Translations under genes and position numbers: made by a program
NCBI GenBank assembly: GCA_018241725.1
Contig: JAFEDI010000062.1
Coordinates: forward strand, 1-64,000
Source: Pseudomonadota bacterium
Lineage (GTDB): Bacteria; Pseudomonadota; Gammaproteobacteria; Burkholderiales; Rhodocyclaceae
DNA length: 64,000 bases
Reading direction: 5' to 3'
The notes under the pieces: generated by a model
The model's input: the letters and a program-made list of their open reading frames with translations, nothing else
What the model was told of the DNA's origin: nothing
The model's database searches: none
Shown here: positions 38,750 to 47,759 of the stretch, in pieces
Layout of the letters: each line of letters starts with the position of its first letter
How positions within the stretch are numbered: position 1 is the first letter of the stretch

Positions 38750-40093
38750 ATGAAAATCCACACCACCCTGACTGTGGCCGTGCTTGGTGCCCTGGTGGCC
38801 GGCGCCACCCATGCCGGCGTCAGCGCAGAAGAAGCAAAAAGGCTCGGCACCACGCTGACCGCCGTCGGCGCCGAAAAGGCCGGCAGCGGCGCCATCCCGG
38901 ACTACACCGGCGGCCTGACCGGTGCCCAGGCGGGCTACAAGGCCGGCAGCGGCCTGCGACCCGACCCCTTCGCCAGTGAAAAGCCCCTCTACTCGGTGGA
39001 TGCATCCAGCATGGTCAAGTACGCGGCCAACCTGACCGAGGGCACCAAGGCGTTGATGAAGAAGTACCCGAGCTACCGCATCGACGTGTACAAATCCCAC
39101 CGGACTGCCGCCTTTCCGAAGTTTGTCACCGACAACACGGCTGCCTGCGCGGTGAGCGCCAAGACGAGTGCCGGCGGCCGCTCGATGGAAGGCTGCCATG
39201 CCGGCTTTCCGTTCCCGATCCCGAAGAACGGCTTCGAGGCGATGTGGAACCACCTGGTGCGTTTCAACGGCGTCGCCTACGAGGTCAAGTACCGCAACCT
39301 GAGCGTCGATGCGGCCGGTCGCCCAGCCCTGTCCACCGAGGGTTCGATCCTGCAGGAGTACCCGTACTGGGACGAGAGCAAGGCCAATTCCGACGTCTAT
39401 TACAAGCAGCGCATCTCCTACACCGGCCCGGCCCGGCGCGCCGGGGAGGGCATGCTGATCATCGATCCCCTCGACTACACCGACAAGGGCCGCCGCGCCT
39501 GGCTGTACCTGCCCGGGCAGCGCCGCGTGAAGGTGGCGCCGGATCTGGCCCACGACACGCCGAACCCCGGCACCTCGGGCGCCACGACCTTCGACGACAC
39601 CTTCGTCTTCAACGGCTCGATGGAGCGCTACGACTTCAAGCTCGTCGGCAAGAAGGAGATGCTGGTCCCCTACAACGCCTACAAGATGGCCTACCACTCC
39701 ACCCAGGCGGACCTGCTCAAGCCGAACCACCTGAACCCGGACCTGGTGCGCTGGGAAATGCACCGCGTGTGGGTCGTCGAGGCCAGCCTGCGGGACGGCA
39801 AGCGCCATGTGTATAGCAAGCGGACCTTCTACCTCGACGAGGACAGCTGGGTGGCCGTCGCGTCCGACGAGTACGACGCCCGCGGCCAGCTGTATCGCGC
39901 CGGCTTCGCCTACATCGCCCCGAGCTACGAAGTGCCGGCCCCGTTCGCTGACCTCAACGGCAACTACGACCTGATCGCCGGGAGCTATTCCCTGACCGGC
40001 TATTCGGCCGAGAACGGCGGCGTGCGCTACCTCAAGCCGCAGAGCGAGCGCGAATGGTCGCCCGACGTGCTGGCCGGCGCCGGCGTGCGCTAA
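38750..40093 (+). CDS. DUF1329 family outer-membrane/periplasmic protein
   Basis: A 447-residue protein with a clear signal peptide (MKIHTTLTVAVLGALVAGAT, cleavage near HAG). The DUF1329 family has a lipoprotein-carrier-like fold in related proteins (general knowledge, not tested here). No Cys lipobox is seen. GGTNPEAGYKAG-like and WLYLPGQRRVKVAPDL segments are typical. GAGGAG lies before ATG 38750, 13 bases after the DUF1302 gene. The pair is a common unit in lipid or fatty-acid related clusters of pseudomonads and betaproteobacteria. Confidence 0.88.
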   Translation: MKIHTTLTVAVLGALVAGATHAGVSAEEAKRLGTTLTAVGAEKAGSGAIPDYTGGLTGAQAGYKAGSGLRPDPFASEKPLYSVDASSMVKYAANLTEGTKALMKKYPSYRIDVYKSHRTAAFPKFVTDNTAACAVSAKTSAGGRSMEGCHAGFPFPIPKNGFEAMWNHLVRFNGVAYEVKYRNLSVDAAGRPALSTEGSILQEYPYWDESKANSDVYYKQRISYTGPARRAGEGMLIIDPLDYTDKGRRAWLYLPGQRRVKVAPDLAHDTPNPGTSGATTFDDTFVFNGSMERYDFKLVGKKEMLVPYNAYKMAYHSTQADLLKPNHLNPDLVRWEMHRVWVVEASLRDGKRHVYSKRTFYLDEDSWVAVASDEYDARGQLYRAGFAYIAPSYEVPAPFADLNGNYDLIAGSYSLTGYSAENGGVRYLKPQSEREWSPDVLAGAGVR

Positions 40094-40173
40094 GTGCTCC
40101 GCTGGGACGGGACGCGCCACCCGGCGTCCCCGTCCCGCCTCAAGGCCCGAATCAAGTCTCGTTAGGACGCGCC

Positions 40174-41247
40174 ATGTTCAAGTCCGCTCTTCGCCCCGTA
40201 ATCATCGCCCTGGCCCTGGCATTGCCCCAGGCGGCGTTCGCCGGCGGCTATTCCGATGTTGCCGCTGTGCCGGCCAAAGCCTCGCCGCTGGCGGCCAGAT
40301 CCCTGTTGAACGGCCTCGCCCGGGCCGGTGAGCGGATCGTCGCCGTTGGCCAGCGCGGCCACATCGTCCTCTCCGACGATGGCGGCAAGACCTGGAGCCA
40401 GGCCAGCGTGCCGGTCAGCGCGGACCTCGTCGCGGTCAGCTTCCCAAACCCGAAGCAGGGCTGGGCGGTGGGCCACGACGGCGTGGTGCTCCACAGCACG
40501 GACGCTGGCGCGACCTGGACGCTGCAGCTGGACGGCCGTCGTGCTGGCCAATTGATGCTCGCCCATTACGCCCGCCTGGCCGAAAGCGGCGCCCTCGGTA
40601 GCGGAGAGCAGACCGATCACTTGCTGGACGACGTCAAGCGCATTGGCGGGCAGGGGGCCGAGAACCCCTTCCTCGACGTGTGGTTTGGCGACGAGCGCAA
40701 CGGCTTCATTGTCGGCGCCTTCAACCTGATCTTCCGCACCGACGACGGCGGCAAGAGCTGGGAGCCCTGGTTCGACCGTACCGACAACCCGAACCGCCTG
40801 CATCTGTATGCGCTGCGCGGCGTTGGCAGCGACGTGTACGCGGTGGGCGAGCAGGGCCTGGTGCTCAAGCTCGATGCCCAGGGCAACCGCTTCCGGGCGC
40901 TCGAGACGCCATACAAGGGAACGTATTTCGGGGTCGCCGGCAACGACGACAAGGTGCTGGTTTTCGGGCTGCGCGGCAATGCCTATCGCAGTACGGACGG
41001 CGGCCGGAGCTGGGCCCGGGTGGACAGCGGCGTGCAGGACGGCCTCACGGGGGCCGCCGCCTTCGGGTCGCGGGGGCTGTTGATGGTCAGCCAGTCCGGC
41101 CAGGTGCTGGTCAGCAAGGACGCCGGCGAGCATTTCTCGCCGCTCAAGCTTACGCAGGCTGCGCCTGCCTCCGCCGTGCTGGCGCTGGGCAGCGACACGG
41201 TCGTGATCGCCGGGGCCCGCGGCGTGCGCGCCGAAGCCCTGCGTTAA
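40174..41247 (+). CDS. YCF48/HCF136-like beta-propeller protein
   Basis: A 357-residue exported protein with a signal peptide (about 1-23, ending AAFAG). It has five or more propeller repeats with Asp-box/BNR motifs: SDDGGKTWSQ, STDAGATWTL, TDDGGKSWEP, STDGGRSWAR and SKDAGEHFSP. The fold is YCF48/HCF136-like, a scaffold or sugar/protein-binding type. Its neighbours are an MMPL pump (18 bases on) and DUF1329, so it may be an accessory of that pump. ATG 40174 is chosen because a signal peptide starts there. Confidence 0.85.
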   Translation: MFKSALRPVIIALALALPQAAFAGGYSDVAAVPAKASPLAARSLLNGLARAGERIVAVGQRGHIVLSDDGGKTWSQASVPVSADLVAVSFPNPKQGWAVGHDGVVLHSTDAGATWTLQLDGRRAGQLMLAHYARLAESGALGSGEQTDHLLDDVKRIGGQGAENPFLDVWFGDERNGFIVGAFNLIFRTDDGGKSWEPWFDRTDNPNRLHLYALRGVGSDVYAVGEQGLVLKLDAQGNRFRALETPYKGTYFGVAGNDDKVLVFGLRGNAYRSTDGGRSWARVDSGVQDGLTGAAAFGSRGLLMVSQSGQVLVSKDAGEHFSPLKLTQAAPASAVLALGSDTVVIAGARGVRAEALR

Positions 41248-41265
41248 AAGAAGGAGAACCCCGCC

Positions 41266-43665
41266 ATGGCCGTTTCAAGCCATACCCTGGATCAGGCCCC
41301 CGTCGTGCAGTCCCTGGGGGACTTCGATCCGCGCTCGGGCAACGCCCTCGAGCGCCTGATCTTCAACAACCGTCTGGTCGTCGTGGTGCTGTGCGGCCTG
41401 GCAACGCTGGTGCTGGCCGTCATCGCGTTTTCGAAGCTGAGCTTCAACGCCAGCTTCGAGAAGATGATTCCGCAGAGCCATCCTTACATCCAGAACTACC
41501 TCGAAAACCGCAAGGAGCTGCGCGGCCTGGGCAACGCGCTGCGGGTGGTCGTCGAGAACCCCAACGGCGACATCTTCGACGCCAAGTACCAGGAGGCACT
41601 CAAGCAGATCAATGACGAGCTGTTCCTGACGCCCGGCGTCGACCGCGCCTGGGTCAAATCGCTTTGGACCCCGTCTGTGCGCTGGAACGAGGTGACCGAG
41701 GAGGGCTTCCAGGGTGGGCCGGTGATGCCCGAATCCTACGACGGCTCGCTGAAGGCCACCGAGCAGCTGCGCCTGAACATCGCCCGCGCCGGGATCGTCG
41801 GCCGCTTCGTCGGTGCCGACTACAAGTCGAGCATGATCTTCGTGCCGCTGCTGGACAAGGACCCGGCCACCGGCCAGGCGATCGACTACCGTGCCCTGTC
41901 GCGCACGCTGGAGGACGGCATCCGCGCCAGGTTCGAGAACGCGCCCGGCGCGCCGGTGCGCATCCACATCATCGGCTTTGCCAAGCTGGTCGGTGATCTC
42001 ATCGACGGCCTGGCCCAGGTGATGACCTATTTCGCCATTGCCGCGCTGATCGCCATCGCCGTCATCTACGCCTATACCCGTTGCACCCGCAGCACGGCGC
42101 TGGTGGTGGCCTGCTCGATGGCGGCGGTCGTCTGGCAGCTGGGCCTGGTGTCGGCCTTCGGCTTCGAGCTCGATCCCTTCTCGGTGCTGGTGCCCTTCCT
42201 GATCTTCGCGATCGGGGTTTCCCACGGCGCCCAGAAGATGAACGGCATCATGCAGGACATCGGCCGTGGCACGCACAAGCTGGTCGCGGCGCGCTTCACC
42301 TTCCGGCGCCTGTTCCTGGCCGGCATCACCGCGCTGCTGGCCGATGCGGTGGGCTTCGCGGTGCTGGTGGTGATCGACATCCCGGTCATCAAGGATCTGG
42401 CCATCACCGCCAGCATTGGCGTGGCAGTGTTGATCTTCACCAACCTGATCCTGCTGCCGGTGCTGCTGTCCTACACCGGCGTCAGCGCCCGTGCTGCCGA
42501 GCGCAGCCTGAGCAGCGTCGATGCAGCGGCGGAGCAGGGCGGTGTGTGGAGCTGGCTGGGCCGCTTCACCGAAAGGCGCTGGGCGCTGCCGACGATCCTC
42601 GTCTCGGCCGTGCTGACCGCGGTCGGTTTCGCGGTGAGCCACAACCTGAAGATCGGCGACCTGGAAGCCGGTGCCCCGGAGCTGCGCGCGGATTCCCGTT
42701 ACAACCGGGATAACGCCTACGTCACGTCCCACTACGCGCTGTCCAGCGACCAGTTCGCGGTGATCGTGAAAACCGCCGCCGAAGGCTGCCTCAAGTACCA
42801 GACCCAGGTCGAGGCCGACCGCCTGGCCTGGGAGTTGCGGCAGCTGCCCGGGGTGCAGACCACCGTGTTCCTCGGCGATGCGATCCGCCAGATCACCGCC
42901 GGCTCCTACGAGGGCAATCCCAAGTGGCTGACCCTGGCCCGCAACCAGGACGTGCTCAATTACGGCGCCCAGCAGGCCTCGACCAACAATCCGGACCTGT
43001 TCAATAACGATTGCTCGGTGATGCCGGTGATCGCCTATCTCACCGACCATCGCGCCGACACCCTCGACCGGATCGCCGCCGCGGCCGACCGCTTTGCTGC
43101 CGAGCACGGAACGCCGGACCGCCAGTTCCTGCTGGCTGCCGGCAGCGCCGGCATCGAGGCGGCCACCAACAGCGTGGTGCGCGACGCCAACCGCACGATG
43201 CTGCTCTACGTGTATGGCGCGGTCAGCGTGCTGTGTCTGATCACCTTCCGCAGCTGGCGCGCGACGGTGGTGGCGATCCTGCCGCTGGCGGTGACCTCCA
43301 TCCTCTGTGAGGCGCTGATGGTGATGCTGGGCATCGGGGTGAAGGTCGCCACGCTACCGGTCATCGCCCTCGGCGTGGGGATCGGCGTCGATTACGCCCT
43401 CTACCTGCTGAGCATCCAGCTCGCCCAGCAGCGGGCCGGCGCATCCCTGGCAGTGGCTTACCGGCGTGCGCTGCAATTCACCGGCAAGGTCGTCGCGCTG
43501 GTCGGCGTCACGCTGGCCGCCGGGGTGGTGACCTGGGCCTGGTCGCCGATCAAGTTCCAGGGCGACATGGGCATCCTGCTGACCTTCATGTTCGTGTGGA
43601 ACATGGTCGGCGCGCTGGTCCTGATTCCCGCGTTGTCCCACTTCCTGCTGCGCAAGCCGGCCTGA
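41266..43665 (+). CDS. MMPL/RND-family lipid-type transporter
   Basis: A 799-residue RND/MMPL-family membrane protein with a helix near 40-60 and two bundles of about five helices separated by a large periplasmic loop. Sequence marks include LIFAIGVSHGAQKMNGIMQD and VIALGVGIGVDYALYLLS, which carry the Asp/Gly pattern of MMPL pumps. Known relatives move lipids, fatty acids or hopanoids. It is a single protein with no membrane-fusion or outer-membrane channel subunit next to it; the YCF48-like protein may be its partner. Confidence 0.9.
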   Translation: MAVSSHTLDQAPVVQSLGDFDPRSGNALERLIFNNRLVVVVLCGLATLVLAVIAFSKLSFNASFEKMIPQSHPYIQNYLENRKELRGLGNALRVVVENPNGDIFDAKYQEALKQINDELFLTPGVDRAWVKSLWTPSVRWNEVTEEGFQGGPVMPESYDGSLKATEQLRLNIARAGIVGRFVGADYKSSMIFVPLLDKDPATGQAIDYRALSRTLEDGIRARFENAPGAPVRIHIIGFAKLVGDLIDGLAQVMTYFAIAALIAIAVIYAYTRCTRSTALVVACSMAAVVWQLGLVSAFGFELDPFSVLVPFLIFAIGVSHGAQKMNGIMQDIGRGTHKLVAARFTFRRLFLAGITALLADAVGFAVLVVIDIPVIKDLAITASIGVAVLIFTNLILLPVLLSYTGVSARAAERSLSSVDAAAEQGGVWSWLGRFTERRWALPTILVSAVLTAVGFAVSHNLKIGDLEAGAPELRADSRYNRDNAYVTSHYALSSDQFAVIVKTAAEGCLKYQTQVEADRLAWELRQLPGVQTTVFLGDAIRQITAGSYEGNPKWLTLARNQDVLNYGAQQASTNNPDLFNNDCSVMPVIAYLTDHRADTLDRIAAAADRFAAEHGTPDRQFLLAAGSAGIEAATNSVVRDANRTMLLYVYGAVSVLCLITFRSWRATVVAILPLAVTSILCEALMVMLGIGVKVATLPVIALGVGIGVDYALYLLSIQLAQQRAGASLAVAYRRALQFTGKVVALVGVTLAAGVVTWAWSPIKFQGDMGILLTFMFVWNMVGALVLIPALSHFLLRKPA

Positions 43666-43699
43666 GCCAATCCACAAATACGCACTCGGAGATACCGAC

Positions 43700-44704
43700 A
43701 TGCAAGCACTTTCTTCCCTGCGGATGACGACCTGGCCGGCCTGGGGGCCGGGCTTGCTTACCGCCGTCACCATCGCCATGGCCGCCAGCTTCGTGGCCGA
43801 GCACCAGGGCGGTCCGCAACTGCTTTTCGCGCTGTTCTTTGGCATGGCCTTCAACTTCGCGGCGGAAGGTCCTAAGGTGAAACCCGGGATCGACTTCGCA
43901 TCGCGCAGCGTGTTGCGCTTCGGCGTCGCCCTGCTGGGGGCACGGATCACCCTCGAACAGATCACCGCGCTGGGCATCGCGCCGGTAGTTCTGGTGGTGT
44001 CGGGCGTGGTGGGCACCATCCTGTTCGGCGCCATGCTCGGCCGCCTGCTCAAGCGCCCGGTCGTCGAGGGGCTGCTGACCGGCGGCGCGGTGGCGATCTG
44101 CGGTGCGTCCGCCGCCCTGGCCATTGCCGCGGTGCTGCCGCGCAATGAAGAGAACCAGCGCTTCACGCTCTTTACCGTCGTCGGTGTGACCACCTTGTCC
44201 ACGGTGGCGATGATCGTCTATCCGAGCGTGGTCAAGATCTGCGGCCTGGATGCCCACGGCGCGGCGGTCTTCCTCGGCGGCACCATCCACGACGTGGCTC
44301 AGGTGGTGGCCGCGGGCTACCTGATCTCGCCGCAGGTCGGCGACAGCGCGACCTTCGTCAAGCTGCTGCGGGTCGCCACGCTGATGCCGGTGGTGGCCTG
44401 CTTCGGGCTGATGTTCCGCGCCCAGGGCGGCGATGCCGACGCCCGGCCGCCGGTGCTGCCCGGTTTCCTGGTCGGTTTCATGGCGCTGATGGCACTGAAC
44501 AGCCTCGGCTGGCTGCCGGCTTCCCTGGCCCACGGGCTGAGCGACCTGTCCCGCTGGTGCCTGGTGGTGGCGATCGCCGCGCTCGGCGTCAAGACGTCCT
44601 TTCAACAGCTGGCGCGGCTGGGCTGGCGGCCGGTGTTCATGCTGGTGGCCGAGACCCTGTTCCTGGCCGCGCTGATCCTCGCCGGCGTCACCGTGTTGCG
44701 CTGA
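43700..44704 (+). CDS. YeiH/UPF0324 (PSE-type) sulfate exporter family
   Basis: A 334-residue membrane protein with about ten helices ([14 protein letters not shown] at the start). It has family marks [37 protein letters not shown] and [17 protein letters not shown]. The UPF0324 family includes YeiH and TauZ-like putative sulfate or sulfite exporters seen with sulfonate degradation. Here it lies 34 bases after the MMPL gene and 46 before the acyl-CoA ligase, so it is within the operon. It could export sulfite released by the TauD-type enzyme, but that is inference. Confidence 0.85.
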   Translation: MQALSSLRMTTWPAWGPGLLTAVTIAMAASFVAEHQGGPQLLFALFFGMAFNFAAEGPKVKPGIDFASRSVLRFGVALLGARITLEQITALGIAPVVLVVSGVVGTILFGAMLGRLLKRPVVEGLLTGGAVAICGASAALAIAAVLPRNEENQRFTLFTVVGVTTLSTVAMIVYPSVVKICGLDAHGAAVFLGGTIHDVAQVVAAGYLISPQVGDSATFVKLLRVATLMPVVACFGLMFRAQGGDADARPPVLPGFLVGFMALMALNSLGWLPASLAHGLSDLSRWCLVVAIAALGVKTSFQQLARLGWRPVFMLVAETLFLAALILAGVTVLR

Positions 44705-44750
44705 ACCGGCGCCCCAACCGACAAAACCACAATATCCGAGGAGACCCGAC

Positions 44751-46388
44751 ATGTTTGGCCTGATGCAGGACCGTCCTTTGCTGATTTCGTCGCTGATCGA
44801 ACATGCGGCGGCCTTTCACCCCCACGCCGAGATCGTGTCCCGCACGGTCGAGGGGCCGATCCACCGTTGCACCTACGCGGACATCCGCCGCCGCGCGATG
44901 CAGGTGGCCAATGCCATGCAGACCCTCGGCGTCCGTCCCGGCGACCGGGTCGGTACGCTGGCCTGGAACGGTTACCGGCACATGGAACTGTATTTCGGTG
45001 TGTCCGGCATGGGCGCCGTGCTGCACACCATCAACCCGCGCCTGTTCCCGGAGCAGATCGAGTACATCGCCAACCACGCCGAAGACCAGTACATCTTCTT
45101 CGACGTGAGCTTCACCGCGCTGATCGAGAAGCTCGCGCCGCGCATGAAGAGCGTGAAGGCCTTCATCGCGATGACCGACCGGGCCAACATGCCCACCGCC
45201 GACATCCCCGGCCTGATCTGCTATGAGGACCTGATCGGCCGCGAGCCGGTGGAATACGCATGGCCTGAGTTCGACGAACGGGCGGCTTCGTCCCTGTGCT
45301 ATACGTCGGGCACCACCGGCAACCCGAAGGGCGTGCTGTACAGCCACCGCTCGTCGGTGCTGCACGCCTTCCTGGCCTGCAGCGTGGATGGCCTGGGCCT
45401 GGCCGCCGCCGAGAGCGCGCTGGTTGTTGTGCCGATGTTCCATGTGAACGCCTGGGGCATGCCCTACGCCGGCGCGATGTGCGGTGCCAAGCTGGTGCTG
45501 CCCGGCCCGGCGATGGATGGCAAGAGTCTTTACGAGCTGATCCGCGACGAGGGCGTGACCCTCGCGCTGGGCGTGCCGACGGTCTGGCAGATGCTGCTCC
45601 AGCACGCCGAGCGCAACGCCACCGATCCGAAGCGCGAGCTGGTGCTGCGCCGGGTCGTCATCGGCGGCTCGTCGGCGCCGCGCTCCATGTGCGAAGCCTT
45701 CGAGACCCTGATGGGCGCCTTCGTAGTGCACGCCTGGGGCATGACCGAGATGTCGCCGATTGGGACCATCTGCAATCTGCTGCCGAAGCACAAGCGCGCC
45801 AGCCTCGAGCAGCGCCTGGATCTGCAGGTGAAGCAGGGGCGGGGCGTGTATGGCGTGGAGCTGAAGCTCACCGATGAGGACGGCAACCGCCTGCCCCACG
45901 ACGGCACTACGGCCGGCCATCTCAAGGTGCGTGGCCCGTGGATCGCCAATGCCTATTTCCACGACGACGGCGGCTCGATCCTGGACGACGAGTGCTTCTT
46001 CGACACCGGCGACATCGCCACCATCGACCTGGACGGCTACATGCACATCACCGACCGGGCCAAGGACGTGATCAAGTCGGGCGGCGAGTGGATCTCGTCC
46101 ATCGACCTGGAGAACGCCGCGGTCGGCATGCCCGGCGTGGCCGAAGCGGCGGTGATCGGCATAGCCCATCCCAAGTGGCAGGAGCGGCCATTGCTGATCA
46201 TCGTGCGCAAGCCCGATTGCCCGCTGATCAACAAGGACGATGTGCTGCAGTACCTGGAAAGCCAGGTCGCCAGGTGGTGGCTGCCGGACGACGTGGTGTT
46301 CATCGAGGAGATGCCGCACACCGCGACCGGCAAGCTGCAAAAGATGGCCTTGCGCCAGATGTTCCGCGACTACCGCTTTCCCGCCTGA
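44751..46388 (+). CDS. Acyl-CoA ligase (medium/long-chain fatty acid type)
   Basis: A 545-residue AMP-binding enzyme with P-loop motif [11 protein letters not shown] (184-194), the [10 protein letters not shown] motif (327-336) and [15 protein letters not shown] near 440. It activates a carboxylic acid to a CoA thioester with ATP. It resembles the AlkK/FadD medium-chain group. GAGGAG lies about 8 bases before ATG 44751. Its position before CoA-transferase and acyl-CoA dehydrogenase genes supports acyl-chain degradation. Confidence 0.9.
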   Translation: MFGLMQDRPLLISSLIEHAAAFHPHAEIVSRTVEGPIHRCTYADIRRRAMQVANAMQTLGVRPGDRVGTLAWNGYRHMELYFGVSGMGAVLHTINPRLFPEQIEYIANHAEDQYIFFDVSFTALIEKLAPRMKSVKAFIAMTDRANMPTADIPGLICYEDLIGREPVEYAWPEFDERAASSLCYTSGTTGNPKGVLYSHRSSVLHAFLACSVDGLGLAAAESALVVVPMFHVNAWGMPYAGAMCGAKLVLPGPAMDGKSLYELIRDEGVTLALGVPTVWQMLLQHAERNATDPKRELVLRRVVIGGSSAPRSMCEAFETLMGAFVVHAWGMTEMSPIGTICNLLPKHKRASLEQRLDLQVKQGRGVYGVELKLTDEDGNRLPHDGTTAGHLKVRGPWIANAYFHDDGGSILDDECFFDTGDIATIDLDGYMHITDRAKDVIKSGGEWISSIDLENAAVGMPGVAEAAVIGIAHPKWQERPLLIIVRKPDCPLINKDDVLQYLESQVARWWLPDDVVFIEEMPHTATGKLQKMALRQMFRDYRFPA

Positions 46389-46407
46389 CCGCACGAGGAG
46401 ATTCAAG

Positions 46408-47067
46408 TTGAACAAGTTGATGGATTGGGACGAGGTCGGCCCTTTATTCCGTGACGGCATGAGCATCATGGTCGGCGGCTTCTTCGCCGTCGGCACGCCG
46501 GGCGGCATCGTTTCCCTGCTGGCGGAGCAGGGCACCCGTGAGCTGACCCTGATCGGCAATGACACCGCCTCGCCGACCACCGGCGTGGGACCGCTGATTT
46601 CCAGCGGGCAGGTCAGCAAGGTGATCGTCTCCCACATCGGGACCAACCCCGTCACCGGCCGCAAGATGATGGACGGCGAGATGGAGGTGGAGCTGGTGCC
46701 CCAGGGCACCCTGGCCGAGCGCATCCGTTGCGGTGGCTCCGGCCTGGGCGGGGTGCTGACGCCGACTGGTGTGGGCACCGTAGTGGAGGAGGGCAAGACC
46801 AAGCTGGCGGTCGGTGGCCGGGAGTATCTCCTCGAACTGCCGCTGCGCGCCGACGTGGCCATCCTCAAGGCCCGCAAGGCCGACCGGGCCGGTAACCTCG
46901 TTTATGAGCGGGCCGCCCGCAATTTCAATCCGGTGATGGCCTTCGCCGCGGACCTGGTGATCGCCGAGGTGGATGAATTGGTGGACACCGGCTGCATCGA
47001 CCCGGACGAAGTCATGACACCCGCCGCGCTGGTGGACAGGATCGTCGTGAGCCGGAAGGAGGCCTGA
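46408..47067 (+). CDS. CoA-transferase subunit A (3-oxoacid type)
   Basis: A 219-residue family I CoA-transferase alpha subunit of the AtoD/ScoA type. It has [20 protein letters not shown], a [15 protein letters not shown] stretch and [14 protein letters not shown]. The start is inferred as TTG 46408 with GAGGAG seven bases upstream (46395-46400); ATG 46420 is the alternative. One base separates it from subunit B. The pair likely moves CoA between acetoacetate or a short acid and an acyl-CoA, which would suit the acetoacetate made by BKACE (inference). Confidence 0.9.
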   Translation: MNKLMDWDEVGPLFRDGMSIMVGGFFAVGTPGGIVSLLAEQGTRELTLIGNDTASPTTGVGPLISSGQVSKVIVSHIGTNPVTGRKMMDGEMEVELVPQGTLAERIRCGGSGLGGVLTPTGVGTVVEEGKTKLAVGGREYLLELPLRADVAILKARKADRAGNLVYERAARNFNPVMAFAADLVIAEVDELVDTGCIDPDEVMTPAALVDRIVVSRKEA

Positions 47068-47068
47068 C

Positions 47069-47722
47069 ATGGATGCGAAAGAACGTATTGCCCGCCGCGT
47101 GGCGAAAGAGCTGAAGGAAGGTTACGTGGTGAATCTGGGTATCGGCCTGCCGACCCTGGTGCCGCGCTTCCTGCCGAAGGATGTGCACATCACGCTGCAG
47201 TCGGAAAACGGCTTCCTCGGCATGGGCGCCCTGGAGGGCGAACCACGGCCGGGCGAGGTGAATGCCGGTGGCCAGCCCTGTGGCCTGGTGCCGGGCGCCG
47301 CGGTGTTCGACAGCGTGACCTCCTTTGCGCTGATCCGAGGCGGTCATGTGGACGTGACCGTCCTCGGTGGCCTGCAGGTAGACGAGGACGGCAATCTCGC
47401 CAACTGGATGGTGCCCGGCAAGATGATTCCCGGCATGGGCGGCGCGATGGACCTGCTGGCCGGCGCGAAGAAGGTCATCGTGGCGATGGAGCACTGCACC
47501 AAGACCGGCGAACCGCGCCTGCTGGAGCGCTGCGACCTGCCGCTCACCGCCAAGGGGCGCGTGTCCCTGGTGGTGACCGAGCTGGCCGTCTTCGGCATCT
47601 CCCATGGGGAGTTCGTGCTGCGCGAACTGGCGCCCGGCGTCGATCTGGACACCGTCCGGCAGAAGACCGGCGCGCGCTTCCTGGTCTCCGACAGCCTTTG
47701 TGAAATGGCAGCGGCGCTGTGA
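47069..47722 (+). CDS. CoA-transferase subunit B (3-oxoacid type)
   Basis: A 217-residue family I CoA-transferase beta subunit of the AtoA/ScoB type. The catalytic Glu46 lies in QSENGFLGMG, and GIGLPTLVPRFLP and GMGGAMDLLAGAKKVIVAMEH are family segments. It is one base after subunit A and should form the heteromer with it. The acyl-CoA dehydrogenase gene follows after 37 bases. Confidence 0.93.
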   Translation: MDAKERIARRVAKELKEGYVVNLGIGLPTLVPRFLPKDVHITLQSENGFLGMGALEGEPRPGEVNAGGQPCGLVPGAAVFDSVTSFALIRGGHVDVTVLGGLQVDEDGNLANWMVPGKMIPGMGGAMDLLAGAKKVIVAMEHCTKTGEPRLLERCDLPLTAKGRVSLVVTELAVFGISHGEFVLRELAPGVDLDTVRQKTGARFLVSDSLCEMAAAL

Positions 47723-47759
47723 GCCGTCGCCCGACCCCAACTATTTTCAGGAACAGAAC

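Noticed and set aside
35863-38895. Long minus-strand open frame (1010 codons) opposite the LuxR and DUF1302 genes
   Set aside because: Composition is typical of an antisense frame in GC-rich DNA, and it spans two independent genes with good starts.
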